Positions 52,481 to 64,000 of a stretch of DNA of 64,000 nt are shown in pieces. Numbering within the stretch: position 1 is the first letter of the stretch; each line of letters starts with the position of its first letter. The notes under the pieces were generated by a model. The model worked only from the letters and a program-made list of their open reading frames with translations, did no database searches and had not been told where the DNA came from. Position numbers and translations under genes: made by a program. This DNA comes from Viscum album (Eukaryota > Streptophyta > Magnoliopsida > Santalales > Viscaceae), in assembly GCA_963277665.1 (NCBI GenBank), contig OY728119.1, forward strand, positions 313,554,206 through 313,618,205. Direction: 5' to 3'.

Positions 52481-55139
52481 GAGAGTTTTCCAATATATAA
52501 AATACCCTAGGTATCAATCTATAACTAGTTTACCATTATCAATACATTTATTCAAAATATATTCAAGAGAAGTTGATAACTAGAAAGTAAGAGGATTTAA
52601 TTCTAATGGAGGAATGAAAGCATCATCTAGAAATCCAAACCTTTATACAAAAATCTAGTGAGATAAAGGATAATATAGAAAATGAAAAAGAATAAGAAGT
52701 TTCAAAATGTCATTATAAAAATTGACATGTTATGAAGGGTTATAATTGAAGTCTAGAAATAATTTCTCTTTAATCAGATCCCTCATAGGAACTATGAAAT
52801 GACCCTATATCAATTTGAACACCAGTAAGTGGAATATGTGAAGAAGATAAAATGAAATCTCATTAATGGAATGGAAAAAACTAACAGAATCATAAACATA
52901 ATGTGAATCAACAATTGGAATTTTGGATCTCATAAAAGACTAATGAGTCTCTCTACTAATGAGGATATTGATGTTTGAATAACACTTCATGAAATCACAC
53001 AAACACATGACCTCATAAGGTACTCATTATCGTGTGACGATGAAATGGTCACATGAGGCGAGAAATAGTAAAAAAGGATCTTGAGATCATATCCTAAGAA
53101 TCCTTTAAAATTATCCTGAAACCCCACATCCAAAATTCAATAAATTATAGAATAAAACATAATTTTTCATTCGAATGGGTGGATGGGGAATGTAAATCTC
53201 ATAAATTAATTATCATGAATTATTATCTCAAATAGATCCAATGATTTATTCTTGTAGGAAGGTCTTATGAAAAATTTATAAAATGGAAATAGGTTGTAGG
53301 AGACCTGGATAATGGAGTATCACATGAATCAATCCCTCTCCACTCCCCACCTTATAGTGCATTTCACAAAATAATAAATGTCACATGGTATACTAAACAT
53401 CACCCAATACAATGATTAGAGAGAACACCAAAACCACAAGTGGGAGTTTTCCTTACTCAGAACCAAGCCCGTATCCCCATAGACGTCACTCTTGAGGGGG
53501 GGATTTCTTGATGCCCTTAAAATGAGCTTTAAAAAAATATAAAACGATGAAATAACTCAATATGAATATTAATTTTCTTTCAATGAAAAAAAATAAGAAG
53601 GTGTCAAAATCACACAGATCACTTGAACGCTTTGACGAAACGTGATCTTATGACACAAGAAAGGTCCTGTAGATGGTTTCACACAACACATAGCCAGAAA
53701 AATAACCCTCCAACGCTCTTTTGGACAATTTATTATTCTCTTTTGAATTCATACCTAGAAATCATTGATCAAGAAGTGGAAGGATGATAAACTACCTCAG
53801 GTCGCTAGAATATTTGAAGAAAAATCTCCTTAAAAACCACCAAATGATCATTAGAAAATAGGATGGAAATATGTAAAATAAGGCAACCTCTTACAGTAAT
53901 AAATGTCATGCGATGAATCACTAATATGTTGAGTGATTTTATTTAACAAAAATAATTCAACCATGAATGATCCAAAGAATTATAAAAAATAAAATAGAAA
54001 AATAGAACATTTGGGAGGCTTAAGTTGTTTTGAAAATCTTATGACAAGCCTCAGGTGGTTTATGAGTGACCGCAAGCCCAAAGAGACATGTCTAGGGGTG
54101 TATCAAGTGCATAAAGAGAATAACCTCAAACCAGACATAGGTGGTCTTTCACTCCCTCTAAGGTTCCATAAAAATAAGAAGGGGTTTCCCAAGATAATTT
54201 ATATATCAATAATATAAGAAATTTTATTGGTCATGTGAGGAATCATCCATAGATCGAATGGTTATCCTTAAAAACCCTCATGAAAAATCACAAAACCCAA
54301 AACCTTATTAAATAAATGAGGAAAATAAAGAGAAAAAAGGAGGGATCCTCTTGTGGTCCTAAAAATCATGTGACACACTAAAAGAGTCTCACAAATCCCC
54401 TTGAAAATTCATCATTGTCTCATGAAAAGAGAATTATAGGTTTCTTAAGATCAGGAAATGGCCTTTAAATAGGTTCCTTTATCTCGTGATTACCTTTAGA
54501 CATATCAGCCTGAAAATAAGAAAACCCCTTAGCATGACTAGAATATTAAACAAGTCACCCTTAATTAAATGTAATCCAATGAAATATGAAATTATGGTAT
54601 GGACTTAATGTCATTAAAAATCATGAAACACCCCTAGAATATCCTAGAGTCGGACCTCATGAAAACGTGTGACGCCAAATCCATCCACCAGCTCTATCTT
54701 TGTTTCGCGTGATATGTGCTGTGAAAAGTGGTGAATAACTATGGTGGAGAGATATTTAAATCACCCATCCAATATGAAAAATTCTTCCATACATAGATGT
54801 AATTTATCTTTGGAACCTCACACTAGCACCCATGAATGATAGAAAATTTCTCTCATGGGTTGATCACTTGACTGAGAATGTTTTTCATAGAGTAGGATTC
54901 ATAAAACAATCAGAGTGATCATAGATCATACATAGGCACTTTGAGTGATCACTAAGAGATCACATGAAGAAATTATGATAGTTCACATAAATAACATCAC
55001 ACATATTCTCTAAAAAAAATTATAATTAAAACTAAATAGTACTGAACAAATCAATGGAATTTTCAATAAAAGGCTTCAAGAAAGAGTATAAATATGGAAT
55101 AATTACATGAAGAACATACATACAGATCCTCATCCACTT
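52481..55139. other. 3' non-coding segment, no gene seen
   Basis: No recognisable protein. On the minus strand, 53,000-53,540 could be the leader of the antisense frame. Short GATCAC words cluster at 54,860-54,970. The open run at 54,011-54,217 (+) has no known motif. Confidence 0.4.
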
Positions 55140-55760
55140 TGCATGAACCACCTATGTCATGAGACAACACCATGAAATGTCACTTAGATCTTGTGATGCT
55201 CCTCTGGTATGCCATTTGGTTCATGTGATGTCTCGAGACATGTTATAGAAAGTCACTTGCAAACCCCTAGTTATGTTATCCAAGTCTTGTGAAACCCTCT
55301 GGGATTACCATCCAGGCCTAGAAGTGTATTTTAGACATGTCTCCTAGATAATATGGAGTCAAAATTATATGTTAGATGAGTCTTATGGTATCACTAGGAT
55401 ATGTTAGATGGCTCTATTGACTTCCTGAGACATGTCAGTCAGCTTTCACAGTAAATTCCTAACATGTCACCCTAAGTCATGTATCACCCTACAGATATGT
55501 CACATTGAATCTCATGACACAATCCAAGACAGTCGTCTAGCTTTCACAATGATACTGGGGAATTTAATATGAATTATGTGAATCCCTGAAATCATTTGAT
55601 CTATAATCATGTGATGCATGTCAGGATAAGTCGGCCTAGTCTCGAAATTTCCTCCTAACAAGTCACCCTTGATCATGCAAAAGCCTTCAGAAATTCCTCC
55701 TTGGTTACATGATGTACCTCAATCAAGTAACTTGGATTTAATAAATGTATTTTGGACTTT
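55140..55760. repeat. Irregular short-period repeats rich in CATGTCA / TGTGAT words
   Basis: Phrases of the type TCATGTGATG..., GACATGT.. and ..GTCAC recur every 35-45 bp with many insertions and substitutions. They look like an eroded minisatellite in the tail of the giant element. Confidence 0.5.
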
Positions 55761-55914
55761 TTAGAAAGACATTCTCTGAAATGTCGAGTATAAAATAATT
55801 TCATGTCAGGGTGACAAGCAAGCCCAATCAATCAAGCATCCAAGTACTTGATAAAATAGCCCATCCTCCAAAATGGAAATCCTCTATGTGTAATTAAGAA
55901 TCCACAAGAATACA

Positions 55915-57000
55915 AGAACTATGATTACTGTAATAACTAGGATATGTGGGATGACTTCCTAAGTCCTGAGATCAAATCGGTATCCACATCAATGTGATTC
56001 CCCCATGTATCTAACATTTGAATGCATTAGGACCTGATGAATCTCTTGGGATCATCCATCCGCCTTATCCATCAGTTGGAAAGGAAGCCAACTAAACAAT
56101 GATAATTATAAATCATACAATAACTAGGATACATATGACACGTTTCTATGGTCTTTTATCCATATGTTATATATGGGTTTCCTAGTAATTAAGTCAGGAT
56201 TTCATATGAAGTGATACCGATCTTTTTTTGTCCCTCGTTTCTTATAATGAGAACACCTCAGAAAGGATTAAGGATTTTCAATGATCATATCATTCAAATC
56301 ATCAGCCTATATATAGATCAGGGAAACCTCAGTTTGTAATCCATGATTAGTGACATAATATGATATATCCATCCTATAAGGGAAACCAAAGTGTGTCATA
56401 CCCAATCCACTTAACTACAAGAACTCTGATTCATGCAATATCCAAGATATGTAGGATTCCATTCAAAATCCCAAGCTGAAAAAGGCATCTACCTCAGTGT
56501 AAGACCCCAATGTATCCAACTTTAAAAACAATCAGGACATAATAATAAACATGGGATGGTCATTCTACCTTATCCATCGTTAGATTGAGAAGCCAATGAG
56601 ACTATGATAACATTGATCCCTACTGTAACCAGGATACATAGAACAACTTATTTAGACCTGGTACCCTTAATAAAAATCAAAAGGGACTTACCAGTACATA
56701 TGTCATGTTTCCATTAATAGTTTCCTGATTACATGTTATCCCTTATTTCTCAGATCGATCATGGCTCAAGTGAGATTATGGAATTGTAATAGTCATATAA
56801 TTTGAATCTCAACCATCCAGGCCAATCTCAGTGTGTACCACCTAATAAGTGGCATGATATGATTACCCCCATATAAGGGAATATATCAGTGGGCTTGTCC
56901 CAAGGGAATGAACGAACTATATTAACATTGATTCCTTATATAACTAGGATATGTATGAAATATCCTCAAGACTTGAGCTTGAATTTTTGGTGCCTAAGTT
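55915..57000 (+). repeat. Tandem repeat, ~504-bp unit, two full copies plus start of a third
   Basis: GATATGT within AACTAGGATATGT-like sequence occurs at 55,941, 56,446 and 56,948 (spacing 505 and 502). A second internal anchor, GGATACAT, occurs at about 56,128 and 56,633 (spacing 505). The two anchors resemble each other (AACTAGGATA), so each unit seems built from two related sub-units of about 190 and 315 bp. Confidence 0.8.
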
Positions 57001-57389
57001 TCCACACAAATGTCTTTTCCATATGATGTTAAATCACATGATATTTAATGAACTATATGGGGATTTTCTTCTTATAAAAAGGTTACATAAGATGCATCAT
57101 AATGTCTCAATCCCCTCCTCAAGAACATTAACCACCTCCCTATATGGAATAAAATATTTAAATATCGGGTTCTGTAGCTTTAGAATATATGAATCTAGTC
57201 ATTTTGTGAAATGGATGAAGAACACATGATACATAAAAATGCATTTACTAGTCAGATCCCCACCTTTTTACATAAAAGTGGTTTAGCAATGATAATTTTG
57301 TTAGTGGAACAAGTCCTATATCAGGATTTTGAAGTGGTTAACAAAAATATCTTAAATCTATAAGAGAGTCCTGGATTAAGAAACCCCTC
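57001..57389. other. Segment between 504-bp repeat and LTR fragment E
   Basis: It contains the end of the partial third repeat unit and an open run to 57,229 (+) with no known motif. Nothing else recognised. Confidence 0.4.
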
Positions 57390-57445
57390 CATATAAAAAG
57401 TTTTAATGAGCCTGACCTCCCACACTCTCGACCAATGTGAGATCT
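57390..57445 (-). promoter_or_regulatory. Promoter-like sequence on the minus strand
   Basis: Read on the minus strand, CTCACATTGGTCGAGAGTGT (from about 57,440) is followed about 30 bases later by CTTTTTATATGG, a TATA-like box. A CCCACATTGG/CGG-type box followed by a TATA box is frequent in plant retroelement and SINE-type promoters. Transcription from here would run toward the antisense frame at 52.5-50.4 kb. This is inference from motif and position only. Confidence 0.3.
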
Positions 57446-57589
57446 TTATAGTCATTGAGTTTGAAAACCAAAATGACCACCTACCATTAAAAGGTAGGTC
57501 TATACCAAGTTATGGATGTTGAAAGCTTTGGGAGCTTCTGTTTAGATCAACAAGGGTAGTTGATCATCTTTCTTCCAATGAAAATTTTA

Positions 57590-58383
57590 ATTTTACTATT
57601 TGAATGAAAATTGATGTATTTCATGAAATTATTAGAAAACCCCCATTTGAAAATTTCAACATGTTGATTCCATAAATGAAATTAATTTTATAAAAGTAAT
57701 TTTCTACCATGGATATATTTTAATTTTTAATATAAAAATTATGATTTTAATTAAATAAATTAAAAATATGTTTAAGAAAAATATACTTATAATTCCATTG
57801 AATTATTATATTGATATTTATTTTATGGAATTATAGTATTTATATTTTTATATATTACTCATGACAAATATTAAATATATTAATTTTTTTTTTATTTTGG
57901 TGCGAAGTTAGTATTCCCCACAATCTAGTAACTATTTCCAATTGTCAAGTTACTATTCAAATGGTCATGTTACTATTCTAATGGTCACATCACTATTACA
58001 ATAGCAACAATAAATCTTATAAATATCACATAATTATTTCATTTATAATTCACCACATTTCTTTACGAGGTTATATATTTTCATTTTCTATGATTTCCAC
58101 TCGGATAATAATATTCTGTATCTCTCTATAGTATAGTTTATGGGGGGATTAATCTAGTATATTAGGGTGATCCAAATTTTCCAATTATTGTTTTATATGC
58201 TATATTATTTTTTCCGTTGTAATGTTTTGAATATTCATTGGTTTATTTAATGATTAATGTAATGATGTCTATTAATGAAATAAATTGTATTTCGTTTCTT
58301 TATGTGTTATATGTGTATAATAGTACATAATATAAAACACATTTATTCAGTAAAAAGTATTACTTATAATACCTTGGTTGTTA
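57590..58383 (+). repeat. LTR 3' fragment E
   Basis: It matches the last 700 bases of copies A and B. The run TATGGGGGGATTAATCTAG near 58,139 corresponds to the one at 3,964, AGGGTGATCCAAATTTTCCA corresponds to about 3,990, and the tail with TTAATGTAATGAT and TATTAATGA corresponds to about 4,075-4,099. Homology begins abruptly near 57,590, so the 5' part of the LTR is missing. Position and orientation suit a truncated 3' LTR of the element whose 5' LTR is copy B. Confidence 0.55.
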
Positions 58384-58402
58384 CAATGGTATCCTGAGAT
58401 CA
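58384..58402 (+). other. Primer-binding-site-like sequence next to LTR fragment E
   Basis: The sequence TTGTTACAATGGTATCCTGA resembles an LTR end followed by the common initiator-methionine tRNA primer site (TGGTATCAGAGC), with two or three changes. A primer site marks the inner side of a 5' LTR, which conflicts with E being a 3' LTR. It may be chance, or E may be the 5' LTR of a different element. Confidence 0.3.
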
Positions 58403-60599
58403 ATAGGGGGATGTGAGTTCCCCAAAACACTCCATAATGAGAAGTAACTAATCACCAACCCTTATTTTAACTCTAGAATATATTATGGAGGATTGAGTAG
58501 GGACAAAAATGGTGGGTATAGTTTAAATTATTATACATGTGTATAAACCTAGATATAAATGAGATAATGAATAATGTGAGGGAAAATATTCCATGGGGGT
58601 AGAATTCAAATCTATCTCTTAAATTTATTATAATATATTTAATTCTTTATAATGATAATGACGGGGATTAAAAATGGGACCAAATGTGTTGATTCTTGTT
58701 GATGCATACATTGAAGGACTATGTTCTATCTAGACATCATGTAGGGTATATGGAAAATTCATTAATGAAGTATTTTATACTATATGATTCAATTGTTTCC
58801 ACTAAAAATCTTCACATTGTCTCTAAAACCCTCTTTTAATCAAAGTATTATTTTATTAGCTTTTTAATATTTGGTTTAAACCAATTAGGGTCTTAGAATG
58901 ATGTAGTTGATAAATAGTTACATTATTATTTCAGATTTATCTTATCTAAAATATTTTATCACTTATTATAAAAGATGTTTGATTATATTTGTAAGGTTTT
59001 CTCATGTTCCATTTCTCACAATGACGCATTAAGAGACATATCCAAACATATTTCAAAACAAATATTTAAAAAACTAAAAAGAATATTCACATAGTAATAA
59101 TATATTTAGTTTACAATCAAAAAATTAGAAAAAGATTATAATTCCACCATTATTTTTGGGGTTCACGCGACAAATATTTATCAACTTTTTATAAAAAATA
59201 AAATGTCATTTTCATCCATGTCATGGAAATGAGTGGTAAACATGTTTCCATCTTTATAATAATTTAATAATTATTTTTATTAATGTTTTTCCCAAAAAAA
59301 ATGAACCATTTTAATATTCATCAAATATATTGGTAGCCAAGATATATATTTTAACAATATTTTAGTCACTTTTTTGTTTCTATTTTAATTTAGATATTTA
59401 GTTACATGATCATATCAATCATGTCATATATGAATTTTGGATTATTACTCGACATATAATTTACCATATATATAAACATTATTTCTCTAAATATATTTAT
59501 ATAGAATCGTATCTTTTTGGGTTTCGAAAAAAATGTGACATAAATATCATGATTGATAAAGGTACCTAATCTTATTATGGTCAACCATATTATTCCTTCC
59601 TTATGTAGGAAAGTCCAAGAGAACCCTGATTTAGTATGACCTAACTAGTTCGACGATCGTGGTCTTGAAAAGTATTTTAATTGAATATAATCTAACACAT
59701 ACCGTCTTAAGGGTTTTAAATTTCTCCTCATTTCATATAATATTTTTCAAATATATATTCATTTTATTAAAAGTTTATTTTTAATATCCAACATCTTAAT
59801 CTAAATTGATACATTAATAACAAAATATTGTATAAAAATTTTCAACTCATGGTTTCTTCTACAAAAAAAAATAAAATCAAAATATTTTTGTACATATTTT
59901 AAAGCATATAATGTATAAATATATGAAATAATTTTATGTAAACGTTTAGAATTATAAGAAACTAATATCTCCTAAAGATAAAGTATGGGGTAATATGAAT
60001 CCATCCTTGAAATTTATTTATTTATCATAATCCTGCTAGCCACTGAGAAGTATTCCCAAAATCCGTTATATTTATTGATCAATACACAAGAGAGACCTTA
60101 ATTAAATTACAATACTAATAACTAGTATGAATAAATCATGACCAATCATGACAATAAAGTTTATTTTCAATAGAAATATCATATGCATAGTTAAACATAA
60201 TTAAATCATATGTTGTACCAATCATGTAACTATATTTATATATGGGTTGAAATTTATAAAAAATAGTTTAATACATTAAACTAAAACTTATACTCATTAT
60301 CAATATAATAAATTATAATTTTGAATTAAATTAATTTGTTATTTTCACTAAATAAATTGACAATTTATAAATGAAGTCACAATATTTTTTTAATGATTAT
60401 AAAATATTTATCAATAATAAAAATATCATTAACAAGATATATCGAAACTACATTAATAAATAATCATGAAAATTTTATGTTAATTTTAGTGAAAAATCAT
60501 TTATATTATCATGTAATATTATAATCTATATTACTACATTTTATGTTAGAAAAAATCCATCTAGATAACATTAAAGTGTTTTTTGGTTGATTTTGATTA
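58403..60599. other. AT-rich unassigned region
   Basis: No gene or motif recognised. The stretch 60,420-60,540 weakly resembles 62,180-62,280 on the far side of the candidate copia LTR. Confidence 0.4.
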
Positions 60600-62003
60600 T
60601 TGAAAAAGAATATTTCGAAGGTGAGTTGTGGATGCCAATAGATATTTTTGGAAAATTTTTGTTAAAAATCATCTAATACAAAGGAATGGATTCCCTGGAG
60701 GTGGTACCTATATTTTTGAACATTAGGTGGCATCGTTCACTCATGTTTCTAAATGTTTTGGGATCTTAATTTTGGATGATAGCTTAATCAATGCAAAATT
60801 TGGATTTATGTGAATTACTCATAAATTCATTCAAAATTCATATATTTCTTATAGATTAGAGTTTCATGAAGGTATGAAACTTTGAGAAATCATCCACAGT
60901 CATGAAGACTGGGTTTTACGAATGTGTGGAGCATCACGAACCTATGATGCAAAGACGATAAATCTCTATGATAACGAGAAGCTTCCTGAATGGGAAACTT
61001 TCTATATTTCCTTAAAAATATTGGTCGGTTAATTAAAAAATGAGGAGAGATTCAAGAAAAGGTCATGATGAGGACTGATTCTTTTCAAAAGTGAGGTAAC
61101 ACCTATAAATATTCCTATACTCCCATCAGAGATGTTGTGAAATCCATATTGAACATCCAAAGGATCTGATTTCATGATTTTGATTCACTAAGGCTGTTGT
61201 TGGGAACATTTCACAAAGAAAGATGTTCATGAAGGCTATTTGATAAAAGTGAATGTCTTATGTAACACAAAAGTAGTAAGATTCATGATGACTATGTGAG
61301 CTTCGTGAAAGAGTTGAGCCTCACAAAGGTCATGTGATAATCGAAAAAGAAGGGTGATCCATGAAGGCTATGCAGAATTTAGGGACAAGTTGAGATTTAT
61401 GAAATTAGAGTGGTTGAAAAAAGTTGTGGGGTTCATCAGTGGATAATATTATTGTGAAGAAATGAGTTTCTTTGTGAAGGGTGTGGGAGAATCGCGAAAG
61501 TAGTGAGCATTTTGAATGTGTTGAGAAGTAGTCGAACAGTTTATTTATGGTAAGGTTTTTTTCATCAGGTGGATAATAGGGGAACATAATGATTCTCCAT
61601 ATACAGTGTAAAAAAATTAATTCAAGTTATCAAAAAAAGATTCTTCTAGAGGACTGGTGAGAAGACAGAAGTTGACAGATAAGTGAGCTTTAAAACTATA
61701 AATGGTTATAAACCAAGAAGGAAAGTAAGTCCACTCATAAAATTGTATTGGTAGTGAGATTTGGTGAATTTGGAATATATGGACACTGTGTTTATATTCT
61801 CCTTGGATGTATCCCAGTGAGAGTGAACTAAGTAAAATTTATATGTCAAATTCATGTTTTCATTTCTACTCATACACTACTCAGATAAAGGTAGAGATGT
61901 GTGTATTGTTTTTAAATGAAATAAGATCTTAAGAGGAAGTGGTTTTAATATATTATACCATGATTCACCGCCCTCTCTGTTTTATTAACCTAGTTGGGCT
62001 ACG
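60600..62003 (+). mobile_element. Candidate Ty1/copia LTR (3' end best supported)
   Basis: The end at about 61,960-62,003 reads CATGATTCACCGCCCTCTCT and then TAACCTAGTTGGGCTAC, resembling the ends of plant copia LTRs of the SIRE/Angela type, in which an ATTCACCCCCC tract lies shortly before the terminal CA. About 200 bases upstream, GGTTATAAACC and TTGGTAGTGAGATTTGGTGA look like the U3/R promoter region of such LTRs. No primer site or protein follows, so it is solo or truncated. The left end is not resolved. Inside, a TTCATGAAGGCTATGTGA-like phrase recurs at 60,862, 60,901, 61,225, 61,282 and 61,359, an eroded short repeat. Confidence 0.4.
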
Positions 62004-63199
62004 TAATTTTTCAAATATATGATATAATAAAAATATATTCCATATAAATATATAATATTTTTTGTAAACATTTAAAATTATTTCAATATATTATAGATAT
62101 ATTTTTTCATTTGAACGAGGATAATATCCACAGAACCTATTTTATGATTTGTTTAAAGATATATTTTAAAGAAATATTTTTAATATGAACATTTCATGTT
62201 AAAAAATATCATCATTAATTAAATTAATATAAAATCATTCATATTTTTACATATTTTGTAATCTATAAACACTTAATCATGTAACAAAACATCCATATTG
62301 ACATTAAACCAAGATAACAACTATAAAAATAATTTTGATATAATTTAAAAACCCCTTAGTTTCTGTAATAGTTTTTAATTTTTTAATTTTTTTTATAATT
62401 TATAAAATACCACCATGTTTTATTATTTACCACATTAATGTTTTTCCCAAGTGACAAATATTTATAGAATTACCATCACTTTTTTACATGAGTGATTTCA
62501 TATCAAATACGACCCTTAAAAACAAACTTTTAAATCTAGGAAGATATTTTAATAAGCTACATCATGGATTTCATATTGAAAACTCATTCCCACACTAACT
62601 GTGATTAGTTTTATTAAAACCATGACATTAAAATTATTTTTGAATGATGTAATTGTTTTATGAAAAAGATATCATCTTCTGTTTTCCAAAATAACATTTT
62701 ACTATTATAAATTTTATAAACCAACCACATTTTTTTATAAACACAATTTTCAAATGAATATATTAATGAAAAATGAAATGTTTTCATAAACCATGTCATG
62801 ATAATAATAAAAATAAATTCTCATGATTCTTAAACTATTCAAAACAACAATATGAATGTAATAGAAGTTGGTCTAATACCATAATTGGGTTTATATGGAA
62901 AAAACATTTTACAAATTTAATGTAAGGAAATTAATCCCAAACCATTAACCAATTAACTCTATACACCATTGAATCAAAAAAATAGTAATGAAGAACATGT
63001 TTCTTTTTTTGAATCATTGACTCCTAATTCATAGAATTTTGATGAATGCTTCTAAAAACAATTTCACTTATTTGAGGGTAATAAATAGCATAAGGGAACC
63101 TCTATTTTAATGTGTAAAGTGATGATACTTTATATAGTAATTCAACTGTTGATAAGAATTTGCAAGATGTTTTTGAGAGCATCTGCATCAATGATAATC
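62004..63199. other. AT-rich unassigned region
   Basis: No gene recognised. The upstream limit of the LINE fragment that follows is unclear and may reach back into this stretch. Confidence 0.4.
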
Positions 63200-64000
63200 C
63201 AAATAATTAATTTTTTGGGTCCTTCATTGATTGTTTTTTCTTCCAAAGACTACCTCAAGATTTAGGTGGATAGAAACGACATGGATGTGTGGTGGGAGGT
63301 TTTTTTGTGCAATGAAATCCTTTAAACATATATCTTCTTAGTTTGGAGAGTCAAGAATAGAGCACTGCCAACGAAAGATAATCATCAGTGCTTGAGAGAT
63401 TGTTTAGATTCTAAATGCTTCTACTATAGGGAGACCAACAATGAGTCAATTTTTCATCTATTCTTGTAGAGTTTTTTTGGAGAATGCTCTGTGAAGTACC
63501 TTCATTATATTCATAGGGTGTATATGGTGGACAAGGTGGGAGGAGCTGATGATATATTTTCTCTAGTGCTGGTTTCAGGGTGATGATACCTCATGATCAG
63601 AAAGTAAGTCTTGGTCCTTAAATATTTCCATGGGGTGCTAGCATATTTGGTCTAGCAAAAATGGTTCTCATCACATGGTAGTCCTAGGGAACTACTTTTT
63701 AATTATTTTTTAAAACCATAAATCTGGTCCTAGACTTAGCTCAGCTATTCTATAACTGGGAATCCTCTACCTCCTTCGGATCTCTATTGCTTTCTCATCC
63801 CAATATAAAAAGAAGAGTATATCATGGGTGATGGGTTTTGTGGATCCCCCCCTTGTTGGGTATGATTTTGAATACTGATGGATCGTCTCTCATGGGTTTC
63901 ATGTGTGGTGGAGGGGTCCTCAGAGATTAGAGTGGTTCGAATGTTTTGGTTTTCTCATGTTTCAAAAGAAAAGGTAACTCTATTCAAGTGGAGCTGGAGG
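63200..64000 (+). pseudogene. LINE fragment: RT-terminal zinc finger and RNase H start (continues beyond window)
   Basis: At about 63,335-63,470 the frames read LVWRVKNRALPTKDNHQCLR and FYYRETNNESIFHLFL, matching the zf-RVT domain that ends plant LINE reverse transcriptases (W-R-x-x-x-x-x-L-P-T-x-x-N-L-x-x-R, then E-x-x-x-H-L-F). From 63,868 to 63,927 the frame reads LNTDGSSLMGFMCGGGVLRD, the start of the LINE RNase H domain (K-L-N-T-D-G-S ... G-G-G-x-x-R-D) with its first catalytic Asp intact. A stop follows directly, then the homologous sequence continues to the window edge. Stops in the zinc finger show it is dead. Its main RT part is not visible upstream, so the copy is probably 5'-truncated, as is typical for LINEs. 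Confidence 0.75.

Overview
The window looks like intergenic DNA from a large, repeat-rich flowering-plant genome. It is very AT-rich, poor in CpG, and has no intact gene. Every coding trace I recognise belongs to a decayed plant-type transposable element: Ty3/gypsy elements of the Tat/Ogre type, a plant LINE with a DUF4283-type ORF1, CACTA-type elements, and a probable Ty1/copia LTR end. I cannot name the species. I see no rRNA, tRNA, CRISPR array or bacterial-type operon.

The dominant component is one family of very large gypsy elements on the + strand. Its non-coding LTR-like sequence occurs as copies A (1 to about 4.17 kb, cut by the window edge), C (about 10.65-15.8 kb), D (about 24.2-28.07 kb), B (about 31.14-37.22 kb) and a short 3' piece E (57.59-58.38 kb). 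A and B continue into the same internal region: an 820-bp CACTA insertion, a long leader, a gag remnant and a protease remnant. A stops after the protease. B continues through reverse transcriptase, RNase H and integrase (43.3-46.0 kb), then an 11-kb non-coding tail with tandem repeats of about 144, 794, 37 and 504 bp. That tail holds a degenerate antisense reading frame (50.4-52.5 kb) resembling a plant mobile domain (PMD), as known in Tat-type elements. If B and E are the two ends of one element, it spans about 27 kb. All reading frames carry many stops and frameshifts.

The most unusual signal lies inside the LTR copies. It is a tandem array of 3-4 units with a period of about 185 bp, each unit carrying a roughly 43-bp module that can fold as an outer stem around an inner hairpin. 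Sequence differences between units and LTR copies include base pairs that changed on both sides, which suggests selection on a structure. A second point of interest is a block of about 395 bp between protease and RT that lies in opposite orientation in copies A and B and is flanked in A by 14-bp inverted arms.

Other content: a LINE (28.6-31.1 kb) with ORF1 and the start of the endonuclease but no RT; a second LINE fragment at the right edge (63.2-64.0 kb) with the RT-terminal zinc finger and RNase H start; and a candidate copia LTR end near 62.0 kb. The stretches 15.8-24.2, 52.5-55.1, 58.4-60.6 and 62.0-63.2 kb are AT-rich and unassigned.
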